Below are positions 1-64,000 of a DNA stretch of 64,000 nt, in pieces. The notes beneath the pieces are model-generated. The model made no database searches. It worked only from the letters and a program-made list of their open reading frames with translations, and was not told where the DNA came from. This DNA comes from Gadus chalcogrammus (lineage: Eukaryota; Chordata; Actinopteri; Gadiformes; Gadidae): assembly GCF_026213295.1 (NCBI RefSeq), contig NC_079420.1:5442209-5506208 (forward strand), given 5' to 3'. Made by a program: the position numbers and the translations under genes. Within the stretch, counting starts at the first letter, position 1, and the number at the start of each line of letters is the position of its first letter.

Positions 1-13696
<13,696 letters not shown>

Positions 13697-13825
13697 GAAG
13701 GCCAGGCTCTCAGAGAGAGAGGGAGTCAGAGTGCAGCGCCTCTACTTCTGGCAGATGACATTCAGCATGCAGTGACTTAATACACGGAGTCCAGTTACAG
13801 ATGGCATTGTAGCGTGGGCCAACAC

Positions 13826-13833
13826 TATATATA
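13826..13833 (-). promoter_or_regulatory. TATA box of the PPP1R3-type gene
   Basis: TATATATA on the minus strand lies about 130 bp upstream of the exon 1 ATG (13694-13696). This predicts a start near 13800 and a 5' leader of about 100 nt. Position and sequence fit a TATA promoter; no other evidence. Confidence 0.5.
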
Positions 13834-14583
13834 GGACAGAGAGGGCTGGAGCTGTGAACACTAGTGTCCGGGTTTTGTGGAGACAACGGAGATCTTTTTC
13901 GTTGCATATATCTTAGCACTGAACTCATATTTTACGATGTTGGAAGACTAGACGTGATGTTTTTACCTCTGGGACTCCGGGGGACCACATACTTGAGATA
14001 GTTCTGTGATCTGTCTATAAACTCGAGTTGTCGCCTCTTGAATCCGGCCTATTTTTAACAGTCACGGGATCAAGTATGAAAGGGCATTGAAATTCCGGAA
14101 CATTCAATGCAGTTTTTAGAGAGGAGAAGGTTCACGGCGACTTTAAGGTTGGCCTCGTATATATCAGATAAATAAACTAGATTGACAAATAAATAAACGG
14201 TAATGCAAAGGTCGGTAAATTAGAAATTACCATAAGCAAGACCGTCGATGAGGGACATTGCACTCACAGTCCAGCCGTCAAATAACACAACACAAAAGAA
14301 AGTTTATTATAAGAACGGAGAATAACTAATTGTTCTCCACAGCCTGTCAGTCAACACCTGTTGCAGGGAGGTGAACGACAGTGTGAAGAGCTACAGGGCT
14401 CCCTGCTGGCCTGTTCTCCTCATAAATATGGAATTATTCTCTGCTTCACTTGTACGTCACTTCGGATCAAAGTGTCTGCTAAATTACTAAATTCAACCCG
14501 AGAGATGGGAGGAAGGGGGGAAGATATGGCAGGAGACAGAGAGAGCGAGCTAGGGCCAGAGAGAGAGAGAGAGCGAGCTAGGG

Positions 14584-14669
<86 letters not shown>

Positions 14670-16484
14670 AGGTATGATGGCATGATAGGGCTCTGAACAT
14701 AGAGCCGATACCTTCCTCCGGGGACATACTGTCAGAACCCACTGGTCCTCTGAAGGAATCTAGAGTCTAAAGAAGATCGGCATCCTGGACCGTGAACACC
14801 CCCTGGGATCACTGTGGTGGCAGGGTTGGTGGTACACCCTATAATGTTCTGGCCGTCAGCCTGAGACGTCACGCGACCCGCTCACATGACTCGGCTGCAT
14901 TTGAGTGCTTAGCCGTCATGCTTGACCTCTGACCTCAGCAGATTGTGAGGTTGAGGGACGCATAGCTCCGGTTGAGGGGGTCACCTGAAACACGACCCCC
15001 GACACCACGGTCGCCCTTCTCTCTTCTGCCTGTCTGCTGTCGTCACTGACCCGTCTTCAAGAAGTTTCGTAATATAGCTAGATACAAAGCTGGATAAAGA
15101 GGGCAATCAGTGTTTAAGCCTCTAAAAAACATAAACAATGTCACTCAACATTTTGTGTTAAATTAGATGGTATATGTTCAAGTCAGTGTGGGAAGTATCA
15201 CTGAATGTTGCTTGATTTGATTTTTGACACATCATAAGTGCAGATGAACACCTCGCCAGTAGGTGGCAGAGTTACCTTTGTAACACACGCTAAAGCAACT
15301 CATCCTATTTGAAGAAAGGTATATAAAAATAACGATTACATTCTATATTATTTCATAATGACATCAGAAGAGTACATTGAATGAGTCAGAATGTTTACAT
15401 TGTATTCAGAGCTTACTGAGACAGAGCTTATTATGCTTCAGAAAACCTTCCCAAACAGGTTGCTTGTGTCGCCTCTCCTACATGAAAACTAAGGCCTTCC
15501 TTGGACTCAACTTTAGTTTTATAACTCAAGTTGTAGTCCACATTTTCACTAAAATACAATGTGGGCCTTCCCTTTAACATCTCCTTTACGCAAATGTTTT
15601 GACAGAAAGGCAGTCGCGCAGTTCCTTTTATGCTGTTTTCTGAAATGATGTTATCTCCCCAAACTCCAGGGTATGTAAATACAGTGCATCTAAATAAAGT
15701 CACAAAGCGCCACACTTGTCAACACATTTAAAACTCCTCGGTCTAGATAGGGATTAAGTTGTGCCTGTTTAGGCAGGTGCATCAGTTTGTCTTCTAAAGT
15801 GTCCTTTGGGCTTTGTGCCGGTTGCGTCGCCTGTTTTTTTGCACTAAGAATAGATAGTTTGCAGATCGTTGTTTATAATAAAAATCATCAGCGTCAGTGA
15901 ACACTTCTTCAACACATCAATATGTGTGAACTGTGTTGGAGAAATGAAATCAACACAACAGTTTAAGTTGCATGTACAATACACTTTAGACCCATGATTT
16001 AATCGTAGCTACTGTTTAATAAGGATTTGTATTTAATTGCCAGAGAGAGTGAAAATGTGTTCCTCTTAGACCTTTGTTCTAAATTATATTATGTATCTGT
16101 ATTTATACTGTATTATTGTATCAACGATTGCTTGTCTATGCCTTTTTGAATTGAAAGCACTTTGAAATTAATTTATTGCATGAAAGGTGATAGATAAGTA
16201 TTGTTGTTATTTATGTATTTACTAAAAAATCTTTTTTTACAAATATAAAACACATTCAATTGGGGAGCACTGGTTAAAAATGTGAATCAAAATTCCCAAC
16301 TTGTCTGTTCTCGAAGTCACCTGGCGACTAGTTACCTAGTTAGTGGTAACGGGCTGAAAACGTGGAGCCTCCTCATTAAACGGTTGTCTTTCTGCGCTTA
16401 TCAGCTGTCACTCTGGACTCAGTGGCTCCGCCCCCTCAGGTGCATGCACATCTAATGTCAGCCCGTAACTCTTCCTCACTGAGA
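13834..16484. other. Intergenic spacer between divergent PPP1R3-type and FOXP genes
   Basis: About 2.65 kb without a supported gene. It contains a GA microsatellite, an AT-rich right half, and just before the FOXP leader an E-box (CAGCTG, 16402-16407) and a GC box (CCGCCCC, 16428-16434). Since the genes point away from each other, this spacer must hold both promoters. Confidence 0.7.
14540..14664. repeat. (GA)n microsatellite
   Basis: Two short GA blocks separated by GAGCTAGGGCCA units lead into about 75 bp of pure GA. Confidence 0.97.
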
Positions 16485-16584
16485 AGAACCCACGTAAGGA
16501 GGGAGAGACACACACACACACAGAGAGAAAGAGAGAGAGCAGCACACAATTTACTGCCTGCAAAGACTTCTATTCATCAACAAG
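16485..16584 (+). promoter_or_regulatory. foxp3: Candidate non-coding first exon of the FOXP gene
   Basis: A CACACA/GAGAGA-rich leader ends at a good donor (CAAG|GTTAGT, after 16584). The next exon starts one base before the ATG at 19720, so the leader is non-coding. The upstream limit is a guess based on the GC box and lack of a TATA box. Confidence 0.5.
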
Positions 16585-17390
16585 GTTAGTGTTTTAATAA
16601 TTTACTTCTTATGACAGGCAGAGGGGCTGTAAGGGCTGCAGAAAAGTTTATTTTATTATGCTGATTGTGTTCTGTGGTCATTTTGAAAAGTTTTCTACCT
16701 TCAGTGAAGTTGTTTATGTCTGTGTATTTGTTTGTCGGTTCTCACGTTTTTGTGAAATGTGCGCAATATGTGGTGCATACTCATTGTGTGTATACGTTGT
16801 AATGCTGCTTTTGTATGTGTAGCATACACGTTACCTCACACACCACTTTAAACTCGAAGGTTGTGTTTGACAAACACCATGCATACATGGGTAATTATTT
16901 ACAGACAAAAACTAGCATTGCAAGTCTTGTATCAGCCACAAATGGCATGCAGCATGAAGGCACCTTTTATTTATAGTTAACCACAAATGCATGCATAGTA
17001 TATTCTGCTGTATAACAATTATTTACAGCCCATGAATTGTTCTTATCCGTGGGAAGACTGTGGAAAGTCTGAAACTGTACACATGTTGGTTGTTCCAGTG
17101 TATTGATTGGTTGCCTGTTTATTGGTTACCTGTTCGTTGTTTTTTAACCTTGAGTGAGTTAATTAGTGTTTTGTCTCTTATGCCCATGAAATTGTCGCTA
17201 TTAACCCTCTCATGATTTGCCACCTCATATCTGGTGTTTTTTCTCTTCTCTTTTTTTATCAGGAAATACTTTAGCAGACTCTGGGCTCTGTCTTTACCCT
17301 CTTCTGAGTCCTATGGGTGGAAATGGAGGGATAAATAAAAATAGTCTTCTAAGTCACACATGCAAGAAGAGAGAGAAGCCGAATAAGGAG

Positions 17391-17757
<367 letters not shown>

Positions 17758-17760
17758 TAG

Positions 17761-19718
17761 CTAATGGGGACGCGTGACAAAGTGAACACCAACACTGGCA
17801 TAAGCAGTTACAGTATCTTCTTCATTTTCCACTTCCTCCTCCTCCTCCTCTTCCTCCCGTTCACGAGTGCAGAAAATAGAAGGGGCGTCGGGGAGACAGA
17901 TGTCGGGGGAGGAAGCCCCTCCTAGCGACGGAGGGGGGGGGGGGGGTGGTTTGCGTGACGGGACGCAGGCATGGCAGACTCTGGTGACAGAGGATGGGTG
18001 GGGGGGGGGGGCTGGTGACACATAGAGCTCTTGTTTGTCTTTCGTTATCAGTAGGTGGAAAGGGGGGGGGGGGTGAGGGGGGGGGTGGGTGAGGAAGAGG
18101 AGGAGGAGAAGGAATAATTGTGCCAAGTTGATGAGTGTGTAAGAGGGGAATAACCACGACCCCGACATTATTTTATGGTTGTCTGTCACGATTCTGTGCT
18201 GGGTGATCTTAATCGGGGGGGGGGGGGGGGGGGGGAACGAGCGCACCTCAGAGAGGATGGACAGACAGTCACCCACGACGCCCCCCCCCCGGCCGTCTGT
18301 CTCCTCTGTCCGTCTCCTTCTCTTGTCACTTGTATTCCCTTCTCCGTTCTCCATCGTACGTTGGTGGGTGTGGTCCTCACCAGCCCGTGAAGCCATGTCA
18401 ACATGGAGACAACATCACCTTAAGTGGTGTGTTGTACAATGGTTAACCATGGTGGAGTGTGGCTTTGGCCGAAGTAAGATTTTTTGTTTTAAATATTCAA
18501 AATATTCAACAATAATTATATCATCATTAAGTAATGGTTGTTATATTTTTATAATAATATAATTCCATCCATTTTATTGGAAAAAGAGTAAATCAATATG
18601 GCATTTTTTTTTCTCCTGAAAGCAGATAATAATAATAATAATACCAATAATAATACACACAAGGGTTTGCCCTAACCCTATAATGATAATGCTTTGCAAA
18701 GAATGGAACGTGTTAAGAGTCCACCTGTGATTTTCTCTGTGTCAATTCCCCGGAGTTGTCTCAGACTCAACAGAATGGTCAACGTCCTCCTGTGTTAAAG
18801 AGATTGGCGTCTGGCTTGGGGAACCGTGGTCATTATTAGCAATGCACATGGTTTCATATTCTGTGGGTGGTTGCATTAATACCCATAAACTTCAATTAGG
18901 AGTCACAACAAGCATGTAATTGTGGTGCTAATTAACTGCTCGGCCAATCGCGTGTCTCGTCCGGGGTCAATGACACAACCTCCCCTGGCTGTGGATACAA
19001 TCGCTCGACAACGCTCGCTTGTAATTGGACGGCGGGCATCTGCAGTCGAGGGTTTAATGCAGGTGTTTGTGTGTGTGTCGTTGTGTGTGTATGCATGTGT
19101 GTGTCTGTGTGGTGTCTTTAATTTAGTACTCTGTGCATGGCTAATATTTCCTCACCCAGACCTCCGCCATGGTTCATTCTTTCCAATAATTAGAAAGAAA
19201 GAAAGGAAGAGATAAAAAAAATGCATTCTTCACCTTCTGATACGGCTACTCTGAACTCTCTCCAGTGTAGCCGAAAAGATCTAATTTCATGCTAGTAGGG
19301 GTTTATTCAGTCTGATTTGATTTAATACCATTTGTTATCTGATTTTGCATTTATCAGATTTATTCATTTAAAGTTGCTATCGGTAAGAGTTTGAAAGAGA
19401 TGGAGAGCATAAACATGGAGCTAAACAACCAAAAAAACTCAATCCTTTCCTTGCCATTGATAAGTGTTGTACCTCACATACTTGTGATTCGCAGGTGCAG
19501 TGTAAAATCGAACCAGGTGCAATTTTACAAATAATAACTCTTTAATCTTACCTACAGCACCTTTAAACAGTGCCAGAGACTGTGCCTACAGTGACTTCAT
19601 TATCATGAAGACACAACTAGGTTAGGCTTCTAACTCCAGGATGAGGGATTAAACCCAGTGTATTTTGACTGAGTGTCGAAAACTTACCCCTGTCTCACCT
19701 GGTTGTCTGTGTCTACAG
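17761..19718. other. Rest of FOXP intron 1, rich in homopolymer G/C runs
   Basis: Poly-G runs occur at about 17931-17946, 18000-18010, 18062-18090 and 18217-18234, with poly-C near 18281. Open frames here are low-complexity and show no family features, so none is called a gene. The interval 18480-18660 is AT-rich. Confidence 0.6.
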
Positions 19719-19719
19719 G

Positions 19720-26976
<7,257 letters not shown>

Positions 26977-27203
26977 CCCCTGACCCCTTGCAATGTTAAA
27001 ACAAAGACAACAAAGTGAACAAAATACGTTGACGGTCAGCAGGGGATGCAGTTTTTAATCATCGATATTATTTGTATTCTTCTGGAGGATTTTGATGACT
27101 TTAATTTGACCTTTGAACTGGATGTGCTTGTTACCAGTTTGATGGCAGTAATCACAGCGAGAACGTCTCATGGATCACAGCGTGTATATTCAGTTGGCTA
27201 AAC

Positions 27204-27797
27204 TAGGGTGACCAGATTTGAGTTTGTGAAAAAGAGGACACTTCGTCGCGGGGGGGGGGGGGGGGGGTATTTTTTCTTTAGTTCGTCCGTGAACTTACAT
27301 TTACGTTTAGGCATGGCTGCAGACAGTGGCGATCCTAGGTCCAATTGCGCTCCGGGCAAGATTGTTGACGGGGGGGGGGGGGGGGGGGGGGGAGGGGGTT
27401 TGTATCGTCAGCCTACGTACTTCAGTGGGGGTTTCATTCCGTCTATACACGGCACCTTCTCAACGAGCACATGAGATCGGTCGCCCAATGACAGACTCTC
27501 TCTACAGCTCGCGCAAGAAGGTGGAACGTAAGGGAGATACCATTTCCAGAACTTGGAAGGCCGTAATAACCATAGACATATACAATGGTAATAACTAGTA
27601 GGTTATGTGAAAGACCCAGAAACACAAATATGCGACGAGGCAAAAAAAAAAAAAGATAATAATAACAATAATATATATATTTATTTTTTTTTGCGACGAG
27701 GCAAAATACCGGACGTTTTTGGAATCCCTGCCGGACGCATTTTTTAGGTCTCGAAAAGAGGACATGTCCGGGAAAAAGAGGACGTCTGGTCACCCTA
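27204..27797. mobile_element. Non-autonomous DNA transposon with TAGGGTGACCAGA ends
   Basis: The left end TAGGGTGACCAGA is exactly inverted at the right end (TCTGGTCACCCTA). Both sides are flanked by GCTAAAC (27197-27203 and 27798-27804). Subterminal AAAAAGAGGACA motifs are also mirrored. The interior holds two poly-G runs. No coding potential is seen. It lies just past the foxp3 stop, probably in its 3' untranslated region. Confidence 0.8.
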
Positions 27798-28160
27798 GCT
27801 AAACACTTGATAATATATTCTGTAATGTTGTGAAGTTTCAGATAGAAACAGTTATCTGAAGATATGTACAGTGTGCTGTAATGTTCTTATCATGTATTTG
27901 TATCTAGAAACCAATGTGGAGATGTTTCAAACTAACTAATTAATCAACTCTGCTCTACGGGGAGTAGGGTAGAGTAGAGCAGTGTGTATCTGTCACACAC
28001 AGCCGTTGTAAACTGTTTTAAGATTGTACAATGCATTTAAATTAATTTATTGTTCCTCAATTCAAAAGTTAATTTGTATTTACGAAGATTTTTTCTGTTT
28101 TTTTGTACATGCAAAGTTGGTTATTCAATTGTAATCAATATATAAATGTATTTGCTACAC

Positions 28161-28166
28161 ATTAAA
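28161..28166 (+). terminator. Candidate foxp3 polyadenylation signal
   Basis: ATTAAA in an AT-rich stretch followed by TG-rich sequence. No AATAAA closer to the stop was noticed, so the 3' UTR would be about 1.2 kb and include the MITE. Confidence 0.3.
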
Positions 28167-28169
28167 GTG

Positions 28170-29406
28170 GTTGTTTGATTTTTGCAAAACATATTGTGTG
28201 TAAAACATTAAAATATCACAAGCTTAAAATATAAAAGGCTGTTGTATTACAATATGGTGCCTATCTATGTGCTATAAAGACTAATAATGTAAATGTAAGT
28301 ATAAAGTTATCATATATGATAACTACATTTTTTTGCTGCTGTTTATAAGAGTTCGCCATCCCCCTCCCAACACGATTCTCCCCCTATCTTGTCTCCCATC
28401 ATGTGAAGGAAACCAAAAGATCTTTCACCAGCAAACAACGCAACAAAGCACCCGACATTTCAAGCGACTAAATCTTATTTTCTTCAGCCTCTTGTTGAGC
28501 ATCAGTGTCAGTAATTGTCTGGGCTGATAAAGAGTTAGACTTAGGGTCTCTTTGATACCTTGTCAGCCTATTTAGGTGACATTTTCTGATTACCTCTCCC
28601 GGGCGTCGCCGTGTTTACCCGCTGAAAGTTAGCGCGCCGAGCGACAACTTGAACAGCTTCACTTAACGCGGGGCTTTGATGTGCCACAGACTCATCGCGA
28701 GACGCGCGAGTCAACATGTTTTCAACACAGCGCGGTGACAACATTTAGTCAACATCCCTGCCAAGAGGGTCACTCTGTTCATCTTCCCATCAGGATATCA
28801 TAACAACAATGAAGTCGTCTGCGTCTAATGTATTCATAACGTCCTAACTGAACAATCAGATATTTGCAACGCTGCTTGATTTTTGTCTTTCATGGGCTAT
28901 AGCTGCCCAATGTAGGTCTTTAAGGATGTTACTACTTCTGGTATTGTTAAAGATAATATTGAGGGAATATTAAAAAACTCCCAATTTATAATTGGAGTGC
29001 TGTCTTTACTTTAAAACTTTACAAATACTTACAAAAAATACCCCCAAAAAATATTTAGCAATGTAAAAAGTTTTATTTGCACACTAGTACGTTAGATGAG
29101 TCACTGGTGACCTGCTGCCTGTGAATTGTGCTGCGTCCAGGAAGGAGCTTGGCTCACCTTGAGTCCACATGTTGTATTCAACTTGATGTTGATCGTGTGT
29201 GTGTGCGTGTGTGTTTGAGTGTGTGCATAGGCATTCATGTTTGCATGCATGTTATGGATATGTGTGTGTGTGTGTGTGCGTTTATAGACATTCATGTGTG
29301 CATGCATGTCATGGATTGGATATGTGTGTGTGTGTGTGTGTGCGTGCATGCATGTGTGTGTACGGATGTGTGTTATGTATGTGCTTTCATGTTTGCGTGT
29401 ATATGA

Positions 29407-29496
<90 letters not shown>

Positions 29497-29775
29497 TGGG
29501 TATGTCCCCACAACGCATGTGTTAAACTGTGTATAAGTGCGCAAAAGACTTCCCTGCGTGCGTCTGAGCGTGTGAGTGCACCGTGACGGCACACGTGCGC
29601 GTCCTGCTGACAGCCTCATGGGGTATGTGTCTCCATTGTGTTAGGGGACTAATATCAGAACAAGGGGAGGAAGGAGGAGGAGGAGGAAGGAGGCGTACCT
29701 CCTCTCACCCCACCCTGGCCCTCTCCGGCCCTCCCCAGGGCTGACGGGGGTTTGAGGGCCCCCTGGGCTGTGCTG
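28170..29775. other. Intergenic region foxp3 to I-mfa gene
   Basis: No gene is supported. The first part is AT-rich, followed by a GT-rich block at about 29190-29494 and a GC-rich stretch (29580-29775) that probably contains the promoter and leader of the I-mfa gene. Confidence 0.6.
29190..29494. repeat. (GT)n microsatellite with interspersed ATGCATGT
   Basis: Imperfect GT blocks mixed with CATGCATG motifs lead to about 80 bp of pure GT (29412-29494). Confidence 0.95.
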
Positions 29776-33600
<3,825 letters not shown>

Positions 33601-36600
33601 CCCCCCCCGTCCCGTGGCAATCGGAGCCTTAGGGCTTTACGTCCACGTTGGGGACCATGTCGTGGCTCCTCCCACACAGAGGCGTCGCCTAAAATGTGGC
33701 TCCGCCCACGTGACTGTTCTTCTTACAACATTGTGAAATTTTTCGATGGAAAATGTATGGGGATTTCACCGGGATATGTATTTTGTTGATTTAATTGCGC
33801 TGTTGAGTCTAACTTGAAATTACAAAATAGCTGATGAATGAGTGCCATTGTCATATGGTCCCTTTCATAGTCCATTCCCTAGAAAATCTTCAATGAAATG
33901 GAAAAAGAAACTACAATAACCAAGCAGTATATTTATAATTGTCGTTGTCACTCTTTGACTTAACCTACATTTTAAACACCAACAATTTTAGGGTAGAGAT
34001 CAATTACACTAAAAAGTGATTATTACTATTAATTATAACCACCGATCACCCTCCTACAGTACAACAGTCCTACAGAATGAACTGAAACCCAGCTGTTGTT
34101 AACCAAAGTGTGCAGGGCTTTCTTATACAAACACAAAACAAGACACTGAAGTTACACGTTTAATATTTGAATTTACTGATTCATTAGGCGCGGACACAGA
34201 TTTAGTCAGGGTCAGTTTTGCGCACCATATTAAATATTTCTGAGTAAACAGCAGTAGCCATAACACAGTGGGATTCATTAGCGCCACAATGAAGCTGCTC
34301 TCGTTCCAAAACAAACAACCTCCAGCCGATTCCTCCGAGTCATTTCATAGTAGTCAGAGAAACATGAACCCATGTATAGAAGCTATTTGTTAGATATGGA
34401 GGATTCCCTGCCGAATATATTGTGGTATGTGCTAAGAAACACATTCTCCACACATCAATTAAAGCTCTTCCAAATCAAAAGAGAGGATGGTATACAATCT
34501 TATTTATTTAGCGAGTTTTGGGGAAAATATAAAATTCAGTGTTTTCTACTCAAGGTTTTGCGTTGATTTATTAATCAGTAGCTCTTTGTCAAGGACATTT
34601 TCTGTCTCTCTCCAGATCATAGGATAACATCTTTCACCGCAATGTGAGAAATAATTCAACAATGATGTATAATTAACTCATTGCACCCTGCAGTGCCAAC
34701 GAAACCCTACTTCTCCACTCTGTCGAGTAATCACATCTGGCACAACAAAAGATTTTGTCCTCACCAAACCCCCCAAAGAATACATCGGCCCACACATCAG
34801 TTTAATGTCGGTGCATGTTAACTTTGTACATGAAATAGCCATGCACAGATTGAACTCTGACCTCTGTGTGTCTCTTGATGAAGGGGGGCATGCTTTGGGC
34901 TCTACGTTCAGATGAGGGTTTCTTATGTCGTGTAGAAAGACTCCTGCTTTGAATGGCTCCTGCATCGCTCTTTGCAGCTGAAGAACGGGGTGATGTGAAA
35001 CTTGTCAGTCGCTTCTTAACTCCCCATCCTCCTCCACCTCCTTCCTCCTCCTCCTCCTCCTCCTCCTCCTCCTCCTCCTCCTGAATCGCTTGCTTGCTTC
35101 TCTCGTAACATGAAAGGACCACGTGCCGTTTATTCTCCCCAGATCTCCGGAGTCGGCCCTTCTGAGCTCTCATTGTTTTCTCCGCGCGTGATGACAGTGA
35201 AGATAGCCAAAAATAAAACAAAGGCGTGCACTTACAAGACAACACTAAACTGTCAATCTGCACGACGCAAATGAAGAGGCTCGTTTAAAGTGTGTCATCA
35301 CAACGGAATCGAATCAAAGGGTTTACTTTACCAACAACGGCTTGGGATTCTGCTGCTGCCGGTGACATGAGGCCGTGGTGACATCTGATTTGGAGTAGCG
35401 ACCACAGCACAGCGAATGTTACACACGTTTTGTTCCGTTTGTCCCGCTCAATTTGTTACAGCGGTACCGTAACACTCGAGGCCATAATGTGTGCAGAGGA
35501 AATAATAGCCCCATAGCACAGAAACAATGAATGCTTAATCTGTAGGTGTAGAGAAGGCCTGACAAATCAGGATTATTAGTGTGTCTGAATGTGAAGGCTT
35601 GCAGTAGTGTTGGACAGTAGGCCTAGATGTGGTCGATCAGTAAAACAAACAGAATAATTAATAATCTGTACACACTGCATTAGGCCTAGAACTATCATGT
35701 CCAGGTATGCATACGATTTGTGTTGCGTTTAACAGTGATTGTTCACATTGCCCAAATGTGGCACTATTTGAAGTGAAAATAATTTGAAAAACTAAAAGTA
35801 TTTTCTTACACAACCACACAGACACACGCACATAATGAGGGGATATGGTGACGGTTGTCCGCGGTGAGTAACGGTGAGTGGACTACACATAAAAGATGAC
35901 CCACTGGTGAACAGAAGGCTATGTTTTAAAACTCGAGTCGTTTCTTTTCTTCTTCCAAAAACCAAAAACCTTTGAGCACATTTGCAGAAGACCGTGTGTC
36001 TATTTGTATTCCTCCACGCCACCCTAAAGCTCAGTGACAATGTTTGTAACCTTCTCAATCAAAACAAAGGTTTGCGTGTTGCGTGTGTGTGTGAAGTAGC
36101 GTCTTTAAAAACAAAGAATAAAAAGAAAAACCATAACAGCTAATAGTCAGTCTGTCATGTGTACCCACTTGCTGTAAACGAAACAAAAATAAACGTAACA
36201 GGATTTGAATATCTAACATTTGAGCCTGACAGAGAGGGCAGATCAAAGCGGGGAGAGACACGCGTGTGGGAACGAATCGTCAACACATTGTCTCGTTTTT
36301 AATAAATGAGGGGAATGTTTTCCGTCAAGCCCCTGCGCGCCATGCGAATTTGTGCGGGGTACGAGTAGGCGTATCAAACCTTAAGATAATGAGGGTTAGG
36401 CAATCGGTCTGCATGAATTATTGATGCTTTTCTTACCTCATTTCATCTAGGAATGGGAGGCCTTGGACGCGCCGGGAAAAGCATGCAGCGTAATTGCGTC
36501 GGGGCGTTTTCCGAGGATTGATCCCGGAGTAACGGAGGTAAATATATTAAATATAATATAACAAAGATTTATTTACCATGTTAACGCGGTTGCTAATGAG

Positions 36601-36771
36601 TGCCGTCGTCATTTATTCATCGACTATGAAAACAAAAACAAAGATGCTTGAATACAATAAGAGCATGCTAATGTGACATGATTGGAATACAAATGTTGGT
36701 CACTAAATAAATGTTCTGACTTTTTTATACATTCATAAGTAACAAACCTTTTTTCATCTTATTTTAAAGAC
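33601..36771. other. Intergenic region between convergent I-mfa and ANKRD26-family genes
   Basis: AT-rich overall, with a (CTC)n tract at about 35037-35082. The first part should be I-mfa 3' UTR. Open frames here show no family signatures. No further gene is supported. Confidence 0.6.
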
Positions 36772-36777
36772 TTTATT
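36772..36777 (-). terminator. Candidate polyadenylation signal of the ANKRD26-family gene
   Basis: AATAAA on the minus strand about 1 kb past the stop codon (37784-37786). Other AATAAA matches exist further left, so this is only the nearest good candidate noticed. Confidence 0.35.
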
Positions 36778-37726
36778 TACAACTGTAGGTTCTTCTGTAA
36801 TGTACAGGCGTTTAAAATGTTCCCTTCTCAGATTGTACGCTACAAATGTCATGAAAGTACGAGGACAAAAAGGAAATACTGATACATTTCCACTTTTTTG
36901 GTGAAAGATAACACAAAACCTGAAATAACTGAAAAGCAAAACCTAATGACTGTTGACAACGTAAACTGCTTGAGGGTATCCAGATTATTCTGTTTTTTGT
37001 CTCATTCCAAATACAGTACAGTAACTTTACAAAAAACAACCAATCAAAACCATCAAAAATATCAGTCGTATACCAAATGATCTGGATTTCAGTAATCACA
37101 CCACTGGATGGCAAGCATCAAACGGTATCTCTAGTTGGCACCACTGGCGCACAACAAATAATAACAATTACAAAGATAAATCTTTGTAATTCCAAATAAA
37201 CACAAATAAAAACCCAAACCGTACACAGTATATACACACCGTTCCCAAAACATACAGCACGAGTTGCAGCACAAGCAGCCAATTCAGGAGGATCAACCTC
37301 ACCCTTCGTACCCACCGATAATAAGGGTGTTAAAACCATGGCATAGCATACGCCTTTAAAAAGGAGAACATTAATAACAACATTAAAACCCTGCCATTTT
37401 GCTCCTGAGTGGATAAGTGCAATGTGCGTCCGTGAGGGAGACAGACAGACAGACAGACAGACAAAGAGGGAGAAAGAGGGAGAAAGAGAGAGAGAGCGAG
37501 CGAGGGAGCTTCAGACTACCGACGGTGGTGATGATAAATATCTTGATGGTGGTGATGGCGCCGCCCGCTTTGCCGATTAGCCTCTTTACAAAACCCAGTC
37601 TTACCCGCCCTTCAATACTGGCGTTGATTGTCACGAACTGATTAAATATCGATGCCTTGTTGCGGCAGAAGCTCCGTCCGGCCATATAAGGTCGTAGTGT
37701 TCTTTAGTCGCAGGCATGGTGGCACA

Positions 37727-37753
37727 GAATGGGGGGGGGGGGGGGGGGGGGGG
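37727..37753. repeat. Poly-G run
   Basis: More than 20 consecutive G just past the ANKRD26-family stop. A second G run (37929-37943) forms the C-rich tract of the last-exon acceptor on the minus strand. Confidence 0.95.
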
Positions 37754-37783
37754 TCCGTGAGAGGCTGTCCCCTCCGCCCCCCC

Positions 37784-63946
<26,163 letters not shown>

Positions 63947-64000
63947 CTGTGTAAGGATGGGAACAAAAATATTTGTATTTATGAAGATTCTTCCAAATAC

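Noticed and set aside
17761..18404. Proline- or arginine-rich open frames on both strands near 18 kb
   Set aside because: They arise from poly-G/C and GA/CT repeats inside foxp3 intron 1, with no conserved motif.
34802..35263. Minus-strand 153-residue frame with a Glu tract
   Set aside because: The Glu run is a CTC microsatellite; no splice context or family similarity was recognised.

Overview
The window is from a vertebrate, most likely a teleost fish. It has compact spliced genes with GT/AG introns, fish-type DNA transposons and MITEs, and very many long dinucleotide arrays. The array density recalls cod-like (gadiform) genomes, but the sequence does not prove the species. Four host genes can be assembled exon by exon with matching reading phases, plus one large transposon carrying two genes of its own.

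Left part (1-13.8 kb, minus strand): a protein phosphatase 1 glycogen-targeting subunit of the PPP1R3A/PPP1R3F type. Four exons are visible and the last runs off the left edge. Its 9.5 kb first intron holds a 7.9 kb CACTA (EnSpm-like) transposon at 4117-11981 in the opposite orientation. The transposon has CACTG termini, TA flanks, an open zinc-finger/Tnp2-like transposase gene and a four-exon SAM-domain gene. Two TTAA-type MITEs are nested inside it.

Centre (16.5-27 kb, plus strand): a short FOXP-family transcription factor (484 aa) with zinc finger, leucine zipper and forkhead. It is read as foxp3 and is divergent (head to head) from the PP1 subunit. Next (29.8-33.6 kb, plus strand) is a MyoD-family-inhibitor (I-mfa) gene of 219 aa, with an L2-type LINE fragment in its first intron. 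The order PPP1R3 - FOXP - I-mfa matches the mammalian PPP1R3A-FOXP2-MDFIC block, so this looks like a paralogous copy of an old linkage group.

Right part (37.8-64 kb, minus strand): 31 consecutive exons (2,051 aa plus stop) of an ANKRD26-family coiled-coil protein. The conserved C-terminus is present; the ankyrin-repeat N-terminus must lie beyond the right edge. Its introns are packed with MITEs, minisatellites and microsatellites, several of which touch splice sites. The clearest are a hAT-type MITE whose 8-bp target duplication is the exon 16 splice donor, an exon flanked on both sides by tandem copies of its own splice sites, and CT microsatellites serving as polypyrimidine tracts (also in foxp3). 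No tRNA, rRNA or CRISPR was seen.
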